Assembly (NCBI GenBank): GCA_038212215.1
Contig: JBBQUT010000021.1
Span: forward strand, 16,779 to 80,778
Direction: 5' to 3'
From: JALZAI01 sp038212215
Lineage (GTDB): Bacteria > Actinomycetota > Actinomycetes > Mycobacteriales > Jatrophihabitantaceae
Length of the DNA: 64,000 nt
The notes under the pieces are model-generated. The model was not told the DNA's origin. It saw only the letters and a program-made list of their open reading frames with translations, and did not search any database. How positions within the stretch are numbered: the first letter of the stretch is position 1; each line of letters starts with the position of its first letter. Shown here piece after piece: positions 34,891 through 44,419 of this stretch. The translations under genes and the position numbers were made by a program.

Positions 34891-35813
34891 CAGGCACCTG
34901 CCGTTTGGCTCTGCATCTTGCTGAAGCCGGAGAACTTGACAAGGCCGAGGGAGAGAGCGAGGCCGACGATGACGAGGACGACGGCGATCGCGCTGGCGGC
35001 TCCGAAGTCATGGCTCTGAAATCCGGTGATGTACATGTCCAGCGGCAACAGTCGTGTTGCAAAGCCTGGGCCGCCCGCGGTCATGATGAAGACCACGTCA
35101 AAGTAGGTCAGTGATCCGACCAGCATCAGCGTCGTGGATGTGATGATGGTGTACCGCAGTTGGGGGAGGGTGATGAAGAAGAACTGTTGTACGCGGTTGG
35201 CCCCGTCGATGGTCGCCGCCTCATACATCGAAGCCGGGATCTGTCGGACGCCGGCTTGGTAGAGCAGGCTGTGGAAGGGGACGAACTGCCAGGAGATCAC
35301 GAACAGGACGGTGACTAGGACGAGGTTCTGGTTGCCGAGCCAGTCCTGGTTCAGGAACGAAAGAGGGGTGCCCTTGAGCGCCTGCGGGACCCCGAAGTTC
35401 GGGTCGAGCAGGTTGCGGTAGGCCAGCGCGACGGCCGCTGAGGAGAGCAGCAGCGGGACGAAGTAGATGGCCGCGAACAACGCCCGGTATCGTTGCCTTG
35501 CGGCCGTGAATACGCCCAGCAATAGACTGATCGGTGTCTGGATGACCCAGCTGATCACCATTATCTTCAGGGTCAGCCACAATGCGTGCCGGGTGACCGG
35601 GCTGGAGAACACCTTCGACCAATTGTGGCTGCCGTTGAAGCTGATACTTCCCAGGCCGTCCCAATGGGTGAAGCTGAGCACGATGACGATAAGCATCGGC
35701 AGCAGCGCGAACAATCCGAACAGCAACAATGCTGGGACTGCCATTAGGAGCGGGGCTCCTTCTTTACGGGTGCGCGTCGCTGGCGCCGAGGCGGTCCGGG
35801 TTGCGGAGGTCAT
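34890..35813 (-). CDS. Sugar ABC transporter permease (MalF type)
   Basis: A 307-residue protein with a hydrophobic first helix (LLMAVPALLLFGLFALLPML) and the EAA loop MYEAATIDGANRVQQFFFIT. It pairs with the MalG-type permease to form the channel. Its ATG overlaps the binding-protein stop (ATGA), so the three transport genes are translationally coupled. Confidence 0.92.
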   Translation of the reverse strand: MTSATRTASAPATRTRKEGAPLLMAVPALLLFGLFALLPMLIVIVLSFTHWDGLGSISFNGSHNWSKVFSSPVTRHALWLTLKIMVISWVIQTPISLLLGVFTAARQRYRALFAAIYFVPLLLSSAAVALAYRNLLDPNFGVPQALKGTPLSFLNQDWLGNQNLVLVTVLFVISWQFVPFHSLLYQAGVRQIPASMYEAATIDGANRVQQFFFITLPQLRYTIITSTTLMLVGSLTYFDVVFIMTAGGPGFATRLLPLDMYITGFQSHDFGAASAIAVVLVIVGLALSLGLVKFSGFSKMQSQTAGA

Positions 35814-37117
35814 TTGCCGACCTTGTTCATGTTGTCGGCGAACTGCTGCGGGGTGATCTGCTTGAGGAACAACTGATCAAGGTTGGTTAGTAGTGAGTCT
35901 CCGGCAGCGGCTGACAGCGCCTGGTCCCAGGACAGCTGGTAGCCGGGTGCAGACTTGACCAGGTCGTACTGGAAGCTCAGCCAGTCGGAGTTCGGCTGGC
36001 TGGCAATCTTGGCGTCCAGCCCGAGGACTGGGGGGACGCTGCCCGCTTTGAGCAGGTCGTCGATGTAGGCGTTGTTCATGACGCCGTTCTTGAGGTACTT
36101 GGTCGCCGAGGCCTTGTCCGCGGCCGATGCTGAGGAGGTTACGGAGAAGAAGTTGGCCGGGTTGCCGACGATGTCGCTTGGGTTTCCGGCGCCGCCAGTG
36201 ATGGTGGGGAAGGTGGTCCAGCCGAGGTCCTTGTTCTTGATAAAGCTTGGTGCGGCGGTTTGGATGGTTGCGAAGTCCCAGCTACCCATCAGCTGCATTG
36301 CGGCCTTGCCGGTGTAAACCAGGGCTGAGGACTGGCCGGCGTCGTAGCTGATCGACTGGTAGCCGGTGGCGAATGCGCCGGCGTCGACGAGCTGCTGAAT
36401 CATGGAGCCAGCTTTGATGACGGCCGGGTCGGACCAGGCGCCGGGTTTGCCGGCAACGATGTTGTTGAACACGCTGGGGCCGCCGAGGCGGTCCACCAGG
36501 TACTCCAAGTACATCAGGTCCGGCCACTTGCTGCCCCCGGCCAGTGAGATCGGGGCGATGCCTTTGCTTTTGAGCTTTTGGACCGCGCTCAGGAGGTCGT
36601 TCCAGGTTTTGGGCGGCTGCACACCGCCGTTCTTCAGCAACGTCTTGTTGTAGTAAAGGACGACGGGCTGCGTGCCGTTGACGGGCACCCCGTACAGCTT
36701 GCTGTTGAACGAGGCGACCTTGACGACGGAGGGCAGATACTTGGCCTTGACCGACGCGCCGAGCGTCGGAGTCAGATCCTCAACCTTGTGCGCGGTGGTG
36801 TAGTCCTTCAGCGTCCCGCCACCCCAGTTCTCGAAGAGGACCGGGGCGTCGTTGGCGCCGATCGCCACGCGCAGCTTCTGCTTGTAGGCGTCGTTCGCGT
36901 AAAACTGGAAGTTGATCTTGTTGGCGGCGTTAGCAGCGTTCCAACTCGTCTGCGAGCCCTGGAAGGTCGTTTGCGAGCCGCCGCTCAGGGCCCAGGAAAG
37001 CACCCCGCCGGAGCTGTTAGCGGGGCCGCCGGGGCCTGACTTGCCGCATGCCGCGAGGCTGATCACGCTAGCCGCGACGCCAGCTATGACCGCGGCCTGC
37101 CGTAGGGAGTTTCTCAT
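35810..37117 (-). CDS. Sugar-binding lipoprotein of ABC transporter
   Basis: A 435-residue extracellular solute-binding protein. The N-terminus MRNSLRQAAVIAGVAASVIS leads to the lipobox LAAC, so it is a membrane-anchored lipoprotein. The body has VLFENWGGGTLKDYTTAHKV and the periplasmic-binding pattern LYGVPVNGTQPVVLYYNK. The ATG at 37117 has AAAGGA 10 nt upstream, and the signal peptide fits this start rather than the longer frame from 37165. Neighbouring xylA and GH3 suggest xylo-oligosaccharides or other beta-glycosides as ligand. Confidence 0.93.
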   Translation of the reverse strand: MRNSLRQAAVIAGVAASVISLAACGKSGPGGPANSSGGVLSWALSGGSQTTFQGSQTSWNAANAANKINFQFYANDAYKQKLRVAIGANDAPVLFENWGGGTLKDYTTAHKVEDLTPTLGASVKAKYLPSVVKVASFNSKLYGVPVNGTQPVVLYYNKTLLKNGGVQPPKTWNDLLSAVQKLKSKGIAPISLAGGSKWPDLMYLEYLVDRLGGPSVFNNIVAGKPGAWSDPAVIKAGSMIQQLVDAGAFATGYQSISYDAGQSSALVYTGKAAMQLMGSWDFATIQTAAPSFIKNKDLGWTTFPTITGGAGNPSDIVGNPANFFSVTSSASAADKASATKYLKNGVMNNAYIDDLLKAGSVPPVLGLDAKIASQPNSDWLSFQYDLVKSAPGYQLSWDQALSAAAGDSLLTNLDQLFLKQITPQQFADNMNKVGK

Positions 37118-37207
37118 CTGCGTTTGTCCTTTCCGCAGGACCGCGCCGGCGGCCTGGTGTGCCATGGGTCCCGTGCGGAGCGACGGGACGCGAGAGGTCT
37201 TCGCAAC

Positions 37208-37229
37208 ATTTCGGTAATATTTCCGAAAT
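37208..37229. promoter_or_regulatory. LacI-family operator in the divergent promoter
   Basis: ATTTCGG and CCGAAAT form a perfect 7-bp inverted repeat with an 8-bp A/T-rich centre. It lies 91 bp before the binding-protein start and 168 bp before the lacI start, so bound repressor could control both directions. Confidence 0.65.
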
Positions 37230-37382
37230 CGCTGGACAGGAGCGTAGGTCTCCAGGCAGTAGGAGTCAAGGCTTGAGGCAAACGTCTTGGGTTCAAGCTG
37301 CGCACCAGACGGCTGAGTCCGACATGATGCCTCGGTGGGTGGCGCGTCGGGGATGACGTGTGTGAGACTGTCGAAATCTTTC

Positions 37383-37389
37383 CGAAAGA
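37383..37389. promoter_or_regulatory. Second operator half-site before lacI
   Basis: TTTCCGAAAG at 37380-37389 repeats the right arm of the 37208-37229 palindrome, 8 nt before the GTG start. The left arm is poor. It may allow autorepression. Confidence 0.4.
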
Positions 37390-37396
37390 GGATGTC

Positions 37397-38440
37397 GTGC
37401 AGGATGAAAAGAGCGGGCGGCGAGCGACACTGACAAGTGTGGCCGCTGCTGCAGGGGTGTCCCTACCCACCGTGTCCAAGGTCGTCAACGGCCGAGGTGA
37501 TGTTGCGCCGGCAACCCGGGCCCGCATCAAAGAATTGCTCGCCGAGCACGAATATGTCGGGGCCACGCAGGCTAGAGCCCGCGCTCAGGTGCGCTCGATC
37601 AACTTGGTCTTCGACACCTATGTCAACCCGTACAGCATGGAGATCACCCGAGGAGTGATCGCTGCGTCTACCGAGCTTGACGTTGACGTCGTCGTCGGTC
37701 TGAGCCGGTTAGAGTCAGCGGGCGTGACCTGGGCCGACCGGGTTGTCCGTTCAGCGGGCGAAGGCCTCATCCTCGTCACCACAGAACTGTCGAAGGCGCA
37801 GCGCGAGTACTTTGCTGCGGCCCGCGTCCCGCTGGTCCTCATCGATCCGATCAATCTGCCCAGCGCGGACGTCGTGAGCATCGGCGCGACCAACTGGTCA
37901 GGCGCTTTGGCCGCGGTTGAACACCTTCTCGAGCTTGGTCACACCCGGATCGGGGCTATCGTCGGGAACCCCAGTGCGGTGTTCGGCGGCGCGCGCCTAC
38001 ACGGCTACCGGGCCGCGTTGTCCAATGCTGACATCTCCTATGACGCAGACCTCGTCCGTACCGGTCCGGTCACCTTCGACGCGGCCCGCCAGGACAGTCT
38101 GGATCTGCTGCGCGACCCGCGCGCCCGGCCCACGGCCGTCTTCGCCACTAGCGACGTTGAAGCCCTGGGCGTACTCGAGGCAGCCCGGGAGCTGGGTATC
38201 AGAGTGCCCGACGATCTCAGTGTCGTCAGCTTCGACGACACTGTCCTGGCCCGGATGTCTGCACCTCCACTAACGGTGATCAAGCAGCCCTTCGCTGAGA
38301 TGGGCCGGGTCGCAACCCAGCTGCTGCTGCAGCTCGCTGCCGGCCAACAACCGGCCAGCCACCGTGTTGAACTGGCCACCGAACTTGTGGTGCGCGAATC
38401 GACCGCCCCACCCGCCAACCCAACGAGGCGCCTCCGATGA
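37397..38440 (+). CDS. LacI-family repressor of the xyloside cluster
   Basis: A 347-residue regulator. The HTH (TLTSVAAAAGVSLPTVSKVV) and hinge helix (PATRARIKELLAEHEYV) are at the N-terminus. The rest is a periplasmic-binding-like sensor (GLILVTTELS, GHTRIGAIVGNPS, FATSDVEALGVLEAARELG, SVVSFDDTVLARM). GTG at 37397 is favoured by AAAGAGG 6 nt upstream over an ATG 13 codons earlier. It is divergent from the transporter operon and overlaps the GH3 start by ATGA, so it is co-transcribed with it. The expected ligand is the transported sugar. Confidence 0.92.
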   Translation: MQDEKSGRRATLTSVAAAAGVSLPTVSKVVNGRGDVAPATRARIKELLAEHEYVGATQARARAQVRSINLVFDTYVNPYSMEITRGVIAASTELDVDVVVGLSRLESAGVTWADRVVRSAGEGLILVTTELSKAQREYFAAARVPLVLIDPINLPSADVVSIGATNWSGALAAVEHLLELGHTRIGAIVGNPSAVFGGARLHGYRAALSNADISYDADLVRTGPVTFDAARQDSLDLLRDPRARPTAVFATSDVEALGVLEAARELGIRVPDDLSVVSFDDTVLARMSAPPLTVIKQPFAEMGRVATQLLLQLAAGQQPASHRVELATELVVRESTAPPANPTRRLR

Positions 38441-40788
38441 CTACAACCCGACCCCCGGCCAACCTTGCTGTTGGAACAAGGTCTTGGACCGACAACACGC
38501 TGGCACCGGCGCACCGAGTTGAACTGCTGCTAGCGGAAATGACACTTGATGAGAAACTCGGGCAACTGGGAAGCGCGTGGAAGGATCCCAGCATCACGGG
38601 GATCAACGTGGCTCCGCTCCAGGACGTGTTTACTCGCACGGAGACCTACGAAGCGTTGCGCGAATACGGGTTGGGCCACCTAACCCGCCCGTTCGGTACG
38701 TCGCCGCAGGAACCCGCGGCGGCGGCGCGCAAGGTCACCGCGCTCCAACAAGATTTGCTTGACAATACCCGCCTACGGGTGCCCGCGATCGTCCATGAGG
38801 AATGCCTGACCGGCTTCACGACCTTTCGAGCCACCGTCTATCCCACCCCGCTGGCCTGGGCCGCCACCTTCAACCCCACCCTCGTCGAGTCCATGGCAGC
38901 AGCCATCGGCGCCGATATGCACGCCGGCGGTGTCCACCAGGGCTTGTCGCCCGTTCTGGACGTCGTGCGTGACCACCGCTGGGGCCGCGTCGAGGAAACT
39001 CTCGGCGAGGATCCCTATCTTGTTGGGGAATTGGGCAGCGCCTACGTCAGGGGGCTGCAGGGCTCGGGCGTGCTCGCCACCCTGAAACACTTCGCGGGTT
39101 ACTCAGCCTCCCAAGCCGCACGCAACCACGCCCCAGTACACATGGGCATCCGCGAACTGCGTGACATCATCCTGATTCCCTTTGAGATGGCCGTACGCGA
39201 CGGGGCCGCGTCGGTAATGAACTCTTATTCAGAAATCGACGGACAACCAGTCGCGGCAAGCAAGTTCCTGCTCACCGACATCCTGCGCGGCGAGTGGGGC
39301 TTCAAGGGCACCGTTGTCTCCGACTACTGGGCCGTGGCGTTTCTGGAGACGATGCACCACGTCGCCGCCGACCGCGGACATGCTGGCGCGCTCGCCCTCA
39401 CCGCTGGACTGGATATCGAACTACCCGACACCAGCGCCTACGGGCAGGCGCTCGCTCAGCTAGTCCGGGCCGGAACGCTGTCGCTCGAGCTGGTCGACCG
39501 ATCGGTCCGCTACGTCTTGCGTCAAAAACTTGATCTCGGGCTGCTTGACGCCGACTGGAACCCCGCCCCACCAGCAGATCCCGACAGTTTGGATTTCGAC
39601 TCTCCCCACAACCGCAACATCGCCCGGCAACTCGCGGAGCAATCGATTGTTCTGCTCGCTAACCCTAGGAATGTACTTCCACTCGCGGGCGCCGCCGGGG
39701 ACATCGCGCTGATCGGACCCTGCGCTGGCGACGTGAACACCTTCTTCGGATGCTATAGCTTCCCGAACCATGTCCTGCCGTCGTTCCCGGATCTGGGCAA
39801 CGGAATCGTCGCCACATCACTGCACGACGCGCTGGTCGCGGAACTCCCTCAGGCCAACGTGATCCACCGGCCCGGGTGCACCGTGACCGGCGCGGACACT
39901 ACGGCCATTAGCGACGCGGCAAAGGCGGCGGCTGAAGCCTCACTGGCCATCATCGCCGTGGGCGACCGCTCCGGGCTCTTCGGCCACGGCACCTCCGGAG
40001 AGGGCTGCGACGTAGCCGACCTGGCCCTACCCGGAGTTCAAAACAAGCTCGTCGACGCCGTGCTCGCTACCGGTACGCCAACCATCCTCATCGTCGTGTC
40101 CGGGCGGCCTTACGCCCTTGGCGAGTACAAAGACCGCGCCGCGGCAATCGTCCAATCCTTCTTCCCCGGCGAGGAAGGCGGCCCCGCACTCGCCGGGGTG
40201 CTCTCCGGCCGCGTCACACCCTCCGGGAAACTTCCCGTGCAAATCCCGAACGAGGTAGGAGTCAACCCCTCCACCTACCTGCACCCTGCCCTAGCTGGGC
40301 CGAGCGACAGCATCAGCAACCTCGACCCAACCCCAGCCTTCCCTTTCGGCCATGGCCTGTCTTATACGCGGTTCGAATACACCGACCTCTCCGTCAGCAG
40401 CACAGAGGTCGATACCACTGGCGACCTACAGGTGCAATGCACCGTCGTCAATACCGGTACCCGGCCTGGTTCAGAAACCGTCCAACTGTACTTCCACGAC
40501 CCGGTCGCTCAAGTCACCCGGCCGACCACCCAACTTCTAGGCTTCGCCAAGGTACAGCTCGACCCGGGCGGAAAGGCCGTCGTCAGCTTTGACATCCACA
40601 CCGACCGATTCTCATTCACCGGCCGCGATCTCAATCGAATTGTCGAACCGGGCAAAATTGTTCTCCGGATCGGCTCCTCCAGCGCCGACATACGGTTTGA
40701 GACAGTGCTCACTCTTGTCGGCTCGGACCGTGTTGCAAGCGGGACACGAACGCTTCGCACACCCGCGACAATCACGCATGTCGACTGA
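38437..40788 (+). CDS. Glycoside hydrolase family 3 beta-glycosidase
   Basis: A 783-residue enzyme without a signal peptide, so it acts in the cytoplasm on imported oligosaccharides. Domain 1 has QGLSPVLDVVRDHRWGRVEE, TLKHFAGYSAS and the nucleophile Asp in GTVVSDYWAV. Domain 2 has GEGCDVADLALPGVQNKLV. A fibronectin-III-like C-terminal domain follows (NTGTRPGSETVQLYFHDP). With xylA and the transporter it is probably a beta-xylosidase, but beta-glucosidase cannot be excluded by sequence. Confidence 0.93.
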   Translation: MTTTRPPANLAVGTRSWTDNTLAPAHRVELLLAEMTLDEKLGQLGSAWKDPSITGINVAPLQDVFTRTETYEALREYGLGHLTRPFGTSPQEPAAAARKVTALQQDLLDNTRLRVPAIVHEECLTGFTTFRATVYPTPLAWAATFNPTLVESMAAAIGADMHAGGVHQGLSPVLDVVRDHRWGRVEETLGEDPYLVGELGSAYVRGLQGSGVLATLKHFAGYSASQAARNHAPVHMGIRELRDIILIPFEMAVRDGAASVMNSYSEIDGQPVAASKFLLTDILRGEWGFKGTVVSDYWAVAFLETMHHVAADRGHAGALALTAGLDIELPDTSAYGQALAQLVRAGTLSLELVDRSVRYVLRQKLDLGLLDADWNPAPPADPDSLDFDSPHNRNIARQLAEQSIVLLANPRNVLPLAGAAGDIALIGPCAGDVNTFFGCYSFPNHVLPSFPDLGNGIVATSLHDALVAELPQANVIHRPGCTVTGADTTAISDAAKAAAEASLAIIAVGDRSGLFGHGTSGEGCDVADLALPGVQNKLVDAVLATGTPTILIVVSGRPYALGEYKDRAAAIVQSFFPGEEGGPALAGVLSGRVTPSGKLPVQIPNEVGVNPSTYLHPALAGPSDSISNLDPTPAFPFGHGLSYTRFEYTDLSVSSTEVDTTGDLQVQCTVVNTGTRPGSETVQLYFHDPVAQVTRPTTQLLGFAKVQLDPGGKAVVSFDIHTDRFSFTGRDLNRIVEPGKIVLRIGSSSADIRFETVLTLVGSDRVASGTRTLRTPATITHVD

Positions 40789-41026
40789 CGCCGTCGCTTC
40801 ATCGTGTCATAGTTGATGTCACCAGCAAGAGCGGATCGCGGCTGCCCTGGTTTCGGGCGCGGCTAGCGCCCGTGCCCCCCGTAACTGCTGCGGAACAAGG
40901 CTCGCGCAGGTGGATCTCGCGGCACCCTTAGAACGCCGGCTGGCATTACGAACCCGGAGATTCTCGGTTCCATCCTGGCACCCCGGTCGTGAACCTGGCC
41001 TTCAACACAACTGTGGAGTTGAGCTG
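40789..41026. other. Spacer with no clear gene
   Basis: No credible gene. Fragments such as FHPGTPVVNLAFNTTVEL can be read around 40965-41020, but I cannot place them. Confidence 0.35.
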
Positions 41027-41240
41027 ATGCTGCCGAGCCCGCTGGTGTCCGGTCAACCGCAAGGAACGATCACAGGGCTGGAACTGCAGACCGACCGCGT
41101 ACGCGCGCAGATCGCCGGAGACCTGCCTGCGCTCGTCGACCTCACGCTCGACGCCGGTGCCGAACTGCACCTCATCGAAGGCACCTCCGTGTGGCTGAGT
41201 GTCAAAGCGACAGACCTCGACATCTACCCAGACACGAACT
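41027..41240 (+). pseudogene. TOBE-domain relic of an ABC transporter ATPase
   Basis: The segment TITGLELQTDRVRAQIAGDL to WLSVKATDLDIYP matches a C-terminal TOBE domain of molybdate/sulfate-type ATPases (the family reads 'VxGLELxxDRVRVxLxG...GxxVWxSVKATEVxVYP'). No nucleotide-binding domain precedes it. Confidence 0.5.
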
Positions 41241-41479
41241 GGCAACCGCGAGCCGTAATCGACTTACCTCTCTCGGCGGTCTCGGGGCGACCGAAGTTGA
41301 TCTTTCTCGGTACACACCGGTACACACCGGACTCGGAAGCGGTCGATCTACGTTGATCGCGTCCAACCCTTGAAGACCACCACGAGACGATTGACCTAGC
41401 CGGCGCCGAAGTCTTGCCCGAGCCTCATCGGGTCAGGCTGCCGTGGTTGCCCGACCCGGACCGGCCCCCGGTTAGGTTC

Positions 41480-41625
41480 CGTCGTGCACGGGAACGTCGA
41501 GATGGAGCTTGAGCCAGGCCAGGTCGTGCCGAAGAACCGGCGAACAGTTAGGCCGTTGTCGTTGATGTCGAACACCGCGCGGTCTGTGTAGACCCTGTGG
41601 GGGTCGAAAACCGGAGCGTTCCGTT
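41480..41625 (-). pseudogene. CoA-transferase C-terminal relic
   Basis: The minus strand gives DPHRVYTDRAVFDINDNGLT in one frame, and LAWLKLHLDVPVHDGT then a stop in the next. The order 'VYTDxAVFDxxxxGLxxxE...DVPxxD' is typical of 3-oxoacid CoA-transferase ends. The transposase next to it cut the gene at its right side. Confidence 0.4.
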
Positions 41626-41630
41626 GAGGG

Positions 41631-42710
41631 CTACGCGGCTGGGCGGTATTCGTTGATGAGACCGCCGAGAATCGGCAAGCGGGTGACCGGTGTGAATGCA
41701 TCGGTCGGGGGTGGCCGGACTGGTGACGGTGGTCGAAGGCCGCGGCCTCGGTGTGGACGCTGCTGGTTGTAGTGGGTGACGTACTCGGCGAGCACCCGGC
41801 GCAGGTGGCGTTGCCCGAAGATCAGCATCCGGTCGGTCAGTTCTGCTCTGACGGTGCGAACGAACCGTTCGGCGTAAGCGTTGGCTTGTGGGCATCGGGG
41901 CGGGATCTTCACTACCGTGATACCGGCGTCGGCGAACACGGTGTCGAAGGATGAGGTGAACTGGCCAGCGCGGTCACGGATCAGGTATCGGAACTGGGCT
42001 GCTCGGTCACCGAGGTCGGCGATCAGGTTGCGGGCCTGCTGCGTGGTCCACGGTCCGTCGGGGTTGGTGGTGGTGCCGAGGATGTGGACGTGGCGGGTGT
42101 TGATCTCGATCACTAAGAACACGTACACCCGCTGCAACGTCAAGGCGCAATCGTTGTGGAAGAAGTCGCACGCCAGCATCGTCGAGGCTTGAGCGCGCAG
42201 GAATTGCCGCCAGGATGTCCGGTCCGAGCGAGTCGGCGCTGGCGGTATATGAAGCATCTTCAGTACGCGGCGAGCCGTCGAGGCGCCGACCCTGCAGCCA
42301 ATCTTGAGCAGCTCACCTTGGATGCGTTGATAGCCCCAGGTCGGGTTCTGCTCGGCGAGTTGGCCGATCAATGCCGCGAGTTCGGGGTCGATCGGCGGGC
42401 GGCCGGTGCGGTGCCGGTAGGTCCATTTCTTGGCGATCAGGCGACGATGCCAGCGCAGGATCGTCGCTGGCGTGACCAGCCGGTGGCTCAGGAGGTGGCC
42501 GGGCAGGTGCCGACACAGTGCGGTGAACAGGGCTCGGTCGGCCCAGTCCAGCCGCGGTTTTGGATTGGTTCGTCGCAGCACCGCGACTTCGTGGCGCAGT
42601 ACGAGCAGCTCGACGTTCTTCGATGCGGATGACCTGGCAAGCAGGGCAAGCCAGTCGCTGAGCCGGACCAAGACCAGGTAGAGCAGCCGCATCGACACGG
42701 ACATGATCAT
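41631..42710 (-). CDS. Integrase-core (DDE) IS transposase
   Basis: A 359-residue single-frame transposase. It has an HTH-like N-terminus (VELLVLRHEVAVLRR, ATILRWHRRLIAKKWTYRH). The rve core has the first Asp in MLACDFFHNDCALTLQRVYV, the second in YLIRDRAGQF and the Glu in NAYAERFVRTVRAEL. It ends LGGLINEYRPAA, as in full-length relatives, so it seems intact. No convincing terminal inverted repeats are visible. It interrupts the CoA-transferase relic. Confidence 0.88.
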   Translation of the reverse strand: MIMSVSMRLLYLVLVRLSDWLALLARSSASKNVELLVLRHEVAVLRRTNPKPRLDWADRALFTALCRHLPGHLLSHRLVTPATILRWHRRLIAKKWTYRHRTGRPPIDPELAALIGQLAEQNPTWGYQRIQGELLKIGCRVGASTARRVLKMLHIPPAPTRSDRTSWRQFLRAQASTMLACDFFHNDCALTLQRVYVFLVIEINTRHVHILGTTTNPDGPWTTQQARNLIADLGDRAAQFRYLIRDRAGQFTSSFDTVFADAGITVVKIPPRCPQANAYAERFVRTVRAELTDRMLIFGQRHLRRVLAEYVTHYNQQRPHRGRGLRPPSPVRPPPTDAFTPVTRLPILGGLINEYRPAA

Positions 42711-43024
42711 GCCCGACCACGTCCGAGCCGGTGCGCGCAGCCTTTTGGAACCCTTCAGGTGGGCGACGTCTCGTAAGCGCCGTTGCTCACGGGGCAGCTG
42801 TGGGATGGACGCCTGCTGGGTTGACAGTCGCGGCTGGCCTCCCGAAACAGTTGCAGCAAGCAGGGATGGGAATCGCCAGCGGCAAATATGGATAGAACCG
42901 TGTCGGCGGTCGACCGCAGACCTGATATCCGCCGCGCTAGAGATACTTGCCGAGTGCGGGCGTAGCCTGCATAGCGACCCGGCGAGCCGGCGACCCGACG
43001 ACGGGCACTAGCGAGAGGCCAGCA
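42711..43024. other. No recognisable gene
   Basis: I see no credible frame or repeat in these 314 bp. A GAGAGG before 43025 serves the next gene. Confidence 0.4.
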
Positions 43025-43696
43025 ATGCCTGATCGACTGCCCGTCCTACTGGTCCACGGCGCCTGGCATGGCGCGTGGGCATGGGACGACCTGCTGCCGC
43101 ACCTGCGCGAGCTCGGCCACGAGGTGACCGTAGTCGACCTCCCGAGTGGCGGCGGCAACGGCGACCTGCTCGCCGACGTGAAAGTTGTGCGCGCCGCACT
43201 TGACGCGATCGACGGGCCCACGGTCGTCGTCGGCCACTCCTACGGTGGCATACCCATCACCGGTGCGACCGCGGGTCGCACCGATGTCGCCCATCTTGTC
43301 TATGTGTGTGCGTTCCAGCTCGACGTTGGCGAATCATTGCTCGGTGCGCTCGCGGGCGAGGTGCCGCCGTGGATCGCGATCGACGCGGAGCGCGGGACGA
43401 GTTCGGTTCCCGAGCCGTTGCCGGTGTTCTTCGCGGACGTCGACCCAGACAGGGCGGCGGCCTGCGCGGGCAGACTGAAGACCCAGACCCTGTCGTCGTT
43501 CGGTGACCCGCTGAGCGTTGCTGGCTGGCGTGACATCGCGAGCACTTACGTCGCGTGCACCGAGGACCAAGCCATCCCCTACCCCGCCCAGCAGGCCATG
43601 TCTCAACGGGCGACCACCGTGCATACCCTCCACTCGTCCCACTCGCCGTTCCTGTCCCAGCCCACGCAACTGGCAGAGATCATCTCCGGCGTCTGA
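43025..43696 (+). CDS. Alpha/beta hydrolase (esterase-like)
   Basis: A 223-residue cytoplasmic hydrolase. VLLVHGAWHGAWAWDDLLPH holds the oxyanion-hole HG, the nucleophile is Ser in VVVGHSYGGI, and His lies in HSSHSPFLSQP near the end. The pattern is that of the EstC/salicylate-binding-protein-like group in actinomycetes. The ATG at 43025 has GAGAGG 8 nt upstream. Substrate unknown. Confidence 0.88.
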   Translation: MPDRLPVLLVHGAWHGAWAWDDLLPHLRELGHEVTVVDLPSGGGNGDLLADVKVVRAALDAIDGPTVVVGHSYGGIPITGATAGRTDVAHLVYVCAFQLDVGESLLGALAGEVPPWIAIDAERGTSSVPEPLPVFFADVDPDRAAACAGRLKTQTLSSFGDPLSVAGWRDIASTYVACTEDQAIPYPAQQAMSQRATTVHTLHSSHSPFLSQPTQLAEIISGV

Positions 43697-44169
43697 CGCA
43701 CCAAAGAGCGAATCCGAACGTCCCCGCAGGGCAGGCCCGCTATTCGTGGCTCGGGACGCCTTCGACGGGCTTCGGTCAAGGGCGGAGACTGCGCCCGCAT
43801 GCCGAACGTCACGCGGGATACCTAGCTTGTTGACGACCGAGGTGATCGGCGTCAGATGCTTCCGGCGTAATCGATTCCCGCAAAGGCCCGCCCGTAATGG
43901 AGCCCGGTGAACCTGGTGGCTCAACTTGACAGCCCACCATCGGTCACGACTGTGGCCGTGGTCCGGCGTGAGCTGTTGCCTGTCAGCTGAAGACCCGTCG
44001 GGGGACACACACTAAATTCGGTGCGGCAATTGCGGATGTTCGCAGGCGCAGCCCTATCGATCCATCTCGCGTTTTCGACAGAGCTCCTTCGGTCGCGCAA
44101 GACGGATAGGGCGCGCACGCCGCGGACCGCAACGACCGGCTCGGAGCAGGAGTGCTAGCTAACCTCTGC
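43697..44169. other. No recognisable gene
   Basis: This 473-bp gap has only low-complexity frames. I see no relic I can name. Confidence 0.4.
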
Positions 44170-44197
44170 GTACACCTTTGATACACCCAAAGTGTAC
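44170..44197. promoter_or_regulatory. vapBC operator
   Basis: GTACACCTTTG and CAAAGTGTAC form an inverted repeat (one base missing on the right arm), ending 9 nt before the vapB ATG. VapBC complexes usually bind such sites to repress themselves. Confidence 0.55.
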
Positions 44198-44206
44198 GAT
44201 AGGTGG

Positions 44207-44419
44207 ATGACCAGATCGCGCACCAACATCGAGATCAACGATGCCTACGTCCAGGCGGTGATGGATCGTTACGGGGTCCACACAAAGACCGAAGCAGTGG
44301 ATTTGGCACTACGTCATCTGGCTGGACAGCCCATGACCCGCGACGAGGCGCTGGCCATGCGCGGCGCAAACGCGATTGACGACATCGCCTCAGAGCCTGA
44401 AGAACAGGCCAGCGCGTGA
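44207..44419 (+). CDS. vapB: VapB antitoxin (ribbon-helix-helix type)
   Basis: A 70-residue antitoxin. TNIEINDAYVQAVMDRYGVH with TKTEAVDLALRHLAG is the ribbon-helix-helix motif of the DUF2191-like VapB group. The acidic tail (SEPEEQASA) would bind the toxin. The ATG at 44207 has AGGTGG directly upstream. Confidence 0.88.
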   Translation: MTRSRTNIEINDAYVQAVMDRYGVHTKTEAVDLALRHLAGQPMTRDEALAMRGANAIDDIASEPEEQASA

